Assembly (NCBI GenBank): GCA_027356675.1 | Contig: DAHVXO010000275.1 | Coordinates: 1-5,961 of the forward strand | Length of the DNA: 5,961 nucleotides | Reading direction: 5' to 3' | Origin: Symbiobacteriaceae bacterium | GTDB taxonomy: Bacteria; Bacillota_E; Symbiobacteriia; Symbiobacteriales; Symbiobacteriaceae | Shown here: positions 5,288 to 5,961 of the stretch, piece after piece | Layout: each line of letters starts with the position of its first letter | Position numbering within the stretch: position 1 is the stretch's first letter | The notes under the pieces: generated by a model | Seen by the model: the letters and a program-made list of their open reading frames with translations, nothing else | Database searches by the model: none | What the model was told of the DNA's origin: nothing | Made by a program: the position numbers and the translations under genes

Positions 5288-5961
5288 ATGAAAAAGCTGA
5301 TCCATGAGTTCATCAACTACCTGAGCGTGGAGCGTGGGCTGGCCGTCAATACTTTGGAGTCGTACGGCAGGGATCTCCGCCAATACTCGCAATATCTGCA
5401 GCGAGATGACGACTCAGACCTCGATTCGGTCTCCCGGGGTACGATTCTCAACTATCTCTTGCATCTGCAGACGCAGGGGAAGGCGACGGCGACCATCGCA
5501 CGGCGGCTGGCGGCGCTGAAGGCCTTCTATCAGTTCCTCGTGCGGGAGAAGATGATCAAGAACGACCCGACAGCCAATCTGGAGTCCCCAAAGTTGGAGA
5601 AGCGGCTGCCAAAGGTCCTGACCGTGGCGGAAGTGGAGCGCCTGCTGGCACAGCCCAGCGGGTCGGAGCCGTCGGGGATCCGGGACCGGGCGATGCTCGA
5701 ACTGCTCTATGCGACCGGATTGCGGGTCTCGGAGCTGGTTTCGCTCGACATAGCGGATGTCAACCTGGAGACGGGGTACATCAAGTGTTCGGGCAAGGGG
5801 TCCAAGGAGCGAATCGTACCGCTGGGGTCCCTGGCGATCATCTCATGCCGGGAGTTCCTGAGCCACGCTCGGGGGCGCCTGGTCAAGGAACAGAGTGAAA
5901 AGGCGCTCTTCGTCAACCATCATGGTCACCGGCTTACCCGGCAGGGGTTCTGGAAGATCGT
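5288..5961 (+). CDS. xerD: Tyrosine recombinase XerD (3' end outside the window)
   Basis: XerD acts with a partner recombinase at dif to resolve chromosome dimers before division. The first 224 residues are visible. Residues 1 to about 85 form the SAM-like core-binding domain (FINYLSVERGLAVNTLESYG at 8-27). The catalytic domain begins near 108, with LPKVLTVAEVERLL. The first catalytic arginine is R146 in YATGLRVSEL, and the beta-hairpin lysine is K170 in SGKGSKERIVPLG. The HxxR motif and the nucleophilic tyrosine lie beyond the right edge, so completeness cannot be judged. The start is ATG 5288, preceded by AAGGGG (5275-5280) at 7 nt. The ATG at 5281 is out of frame. XerC or another Xer-type integrase is possible, but XerD is favoured by the sequence and the spoIIM-side neighbourhood. 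Its own promoter and the upstream terminator indicate separate transcription from ald. Confidence 0.88.
   Translation, partial: MKKLIHEFINYLSVERGLAVNTLESYGRDLRQYSQYLQRDDDSDLDSVSRGTILNYLLHLQTQGKATATIARRLAALKAFYQFLVREKMIKNDPTANLESPKLEKRLPKVLTVAEVERLLAQPSGSEPSGIRDRAMLELLYATGLRVSELVSLDIADVNLETGYIKCSGKGSKERIVPLGSLAIISCREFLSHARGRLVKEQSEKALFVNHHGHRLTRQGFWKI

Noticed and set aside
1..5961. Mobile elements, CRISPR arrays, tRNA or rRNA genes, phage or defence genes
   Set aside because: I saw no repeat-spacer pattern, terminal repeats with a transposase, or RNA-gene signature. The XerD here looks like the housekeeping recombinase, not a phage or element integrase.

Overview
The window reads as chromosomal DNA of a GC-rich, endospore-forming member of the Bacillota (Firmicutes). 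The main evidence is a SpoIIM sporulation protein beside a nudF-like Nudix gene, an endonuclease Q-like PHP gene, an alanine dehydrogenase and a XerD recombinase. From memory, and without a search, nudF, yqxK, spoIIM and xerD homologues also lie near one another in Bacillus subtilis. The high GC, GTG starts and G-rich Shine-Dalgarno sites suggest a high-GC lineage such as Symbiobacterium or Thermaerobacter, but the genus cannot be fixed from this sequence. All genes are on the + strand.

Layout. Positions 1-29 hold the last codons of an unidentified gene, followed by a perfect rho-independent terminator (42-68). A probable operon follows: butyrate kinase (166-1233), Nudix ADP-ribose pyrophosphatase (1258-1782), an EndoQ-like PHP endonuclease that overlaps the Nudix gene by 26 nt (1757-2983), and, after a 62-nt gap with a possible sporulation-type promoter, spoIIM (3046-3696). 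A 224-nt intergenic region then carries a good vegetative promoter set inside a large imperfect inverted repeat and a long leader hairpin that ends at the Shine-Dalgarno site of alanine dehydrogenase (3921-5042). A strong terminator closes that unit (5065-5095). A 192-nt region with a candidate promoter and a dyad precedes xerD, which runs off the right edge (5288-5961).

Functionally this is core metabolism and housekeeping: acyl-phosphate/ATP conversion (butyrate kinase), nucleotide clean-up (ADP-ribose pyrophosphatase), repair of deaminated DNA (EndoQ-like), forespore engulfment (SpoIIM), alanine catabolism (Ald) and chromosome-dimer resolution (XerD). I see no mobile element, CRISPR array, tRNA, rRNA or obvious new multi-gene system. 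The points most worth checking are the regulatory architecture upstream of ald, the dyad at the xerD promoter, and an EndoQ-like zinc site that appears to lack one of its four cysteines.
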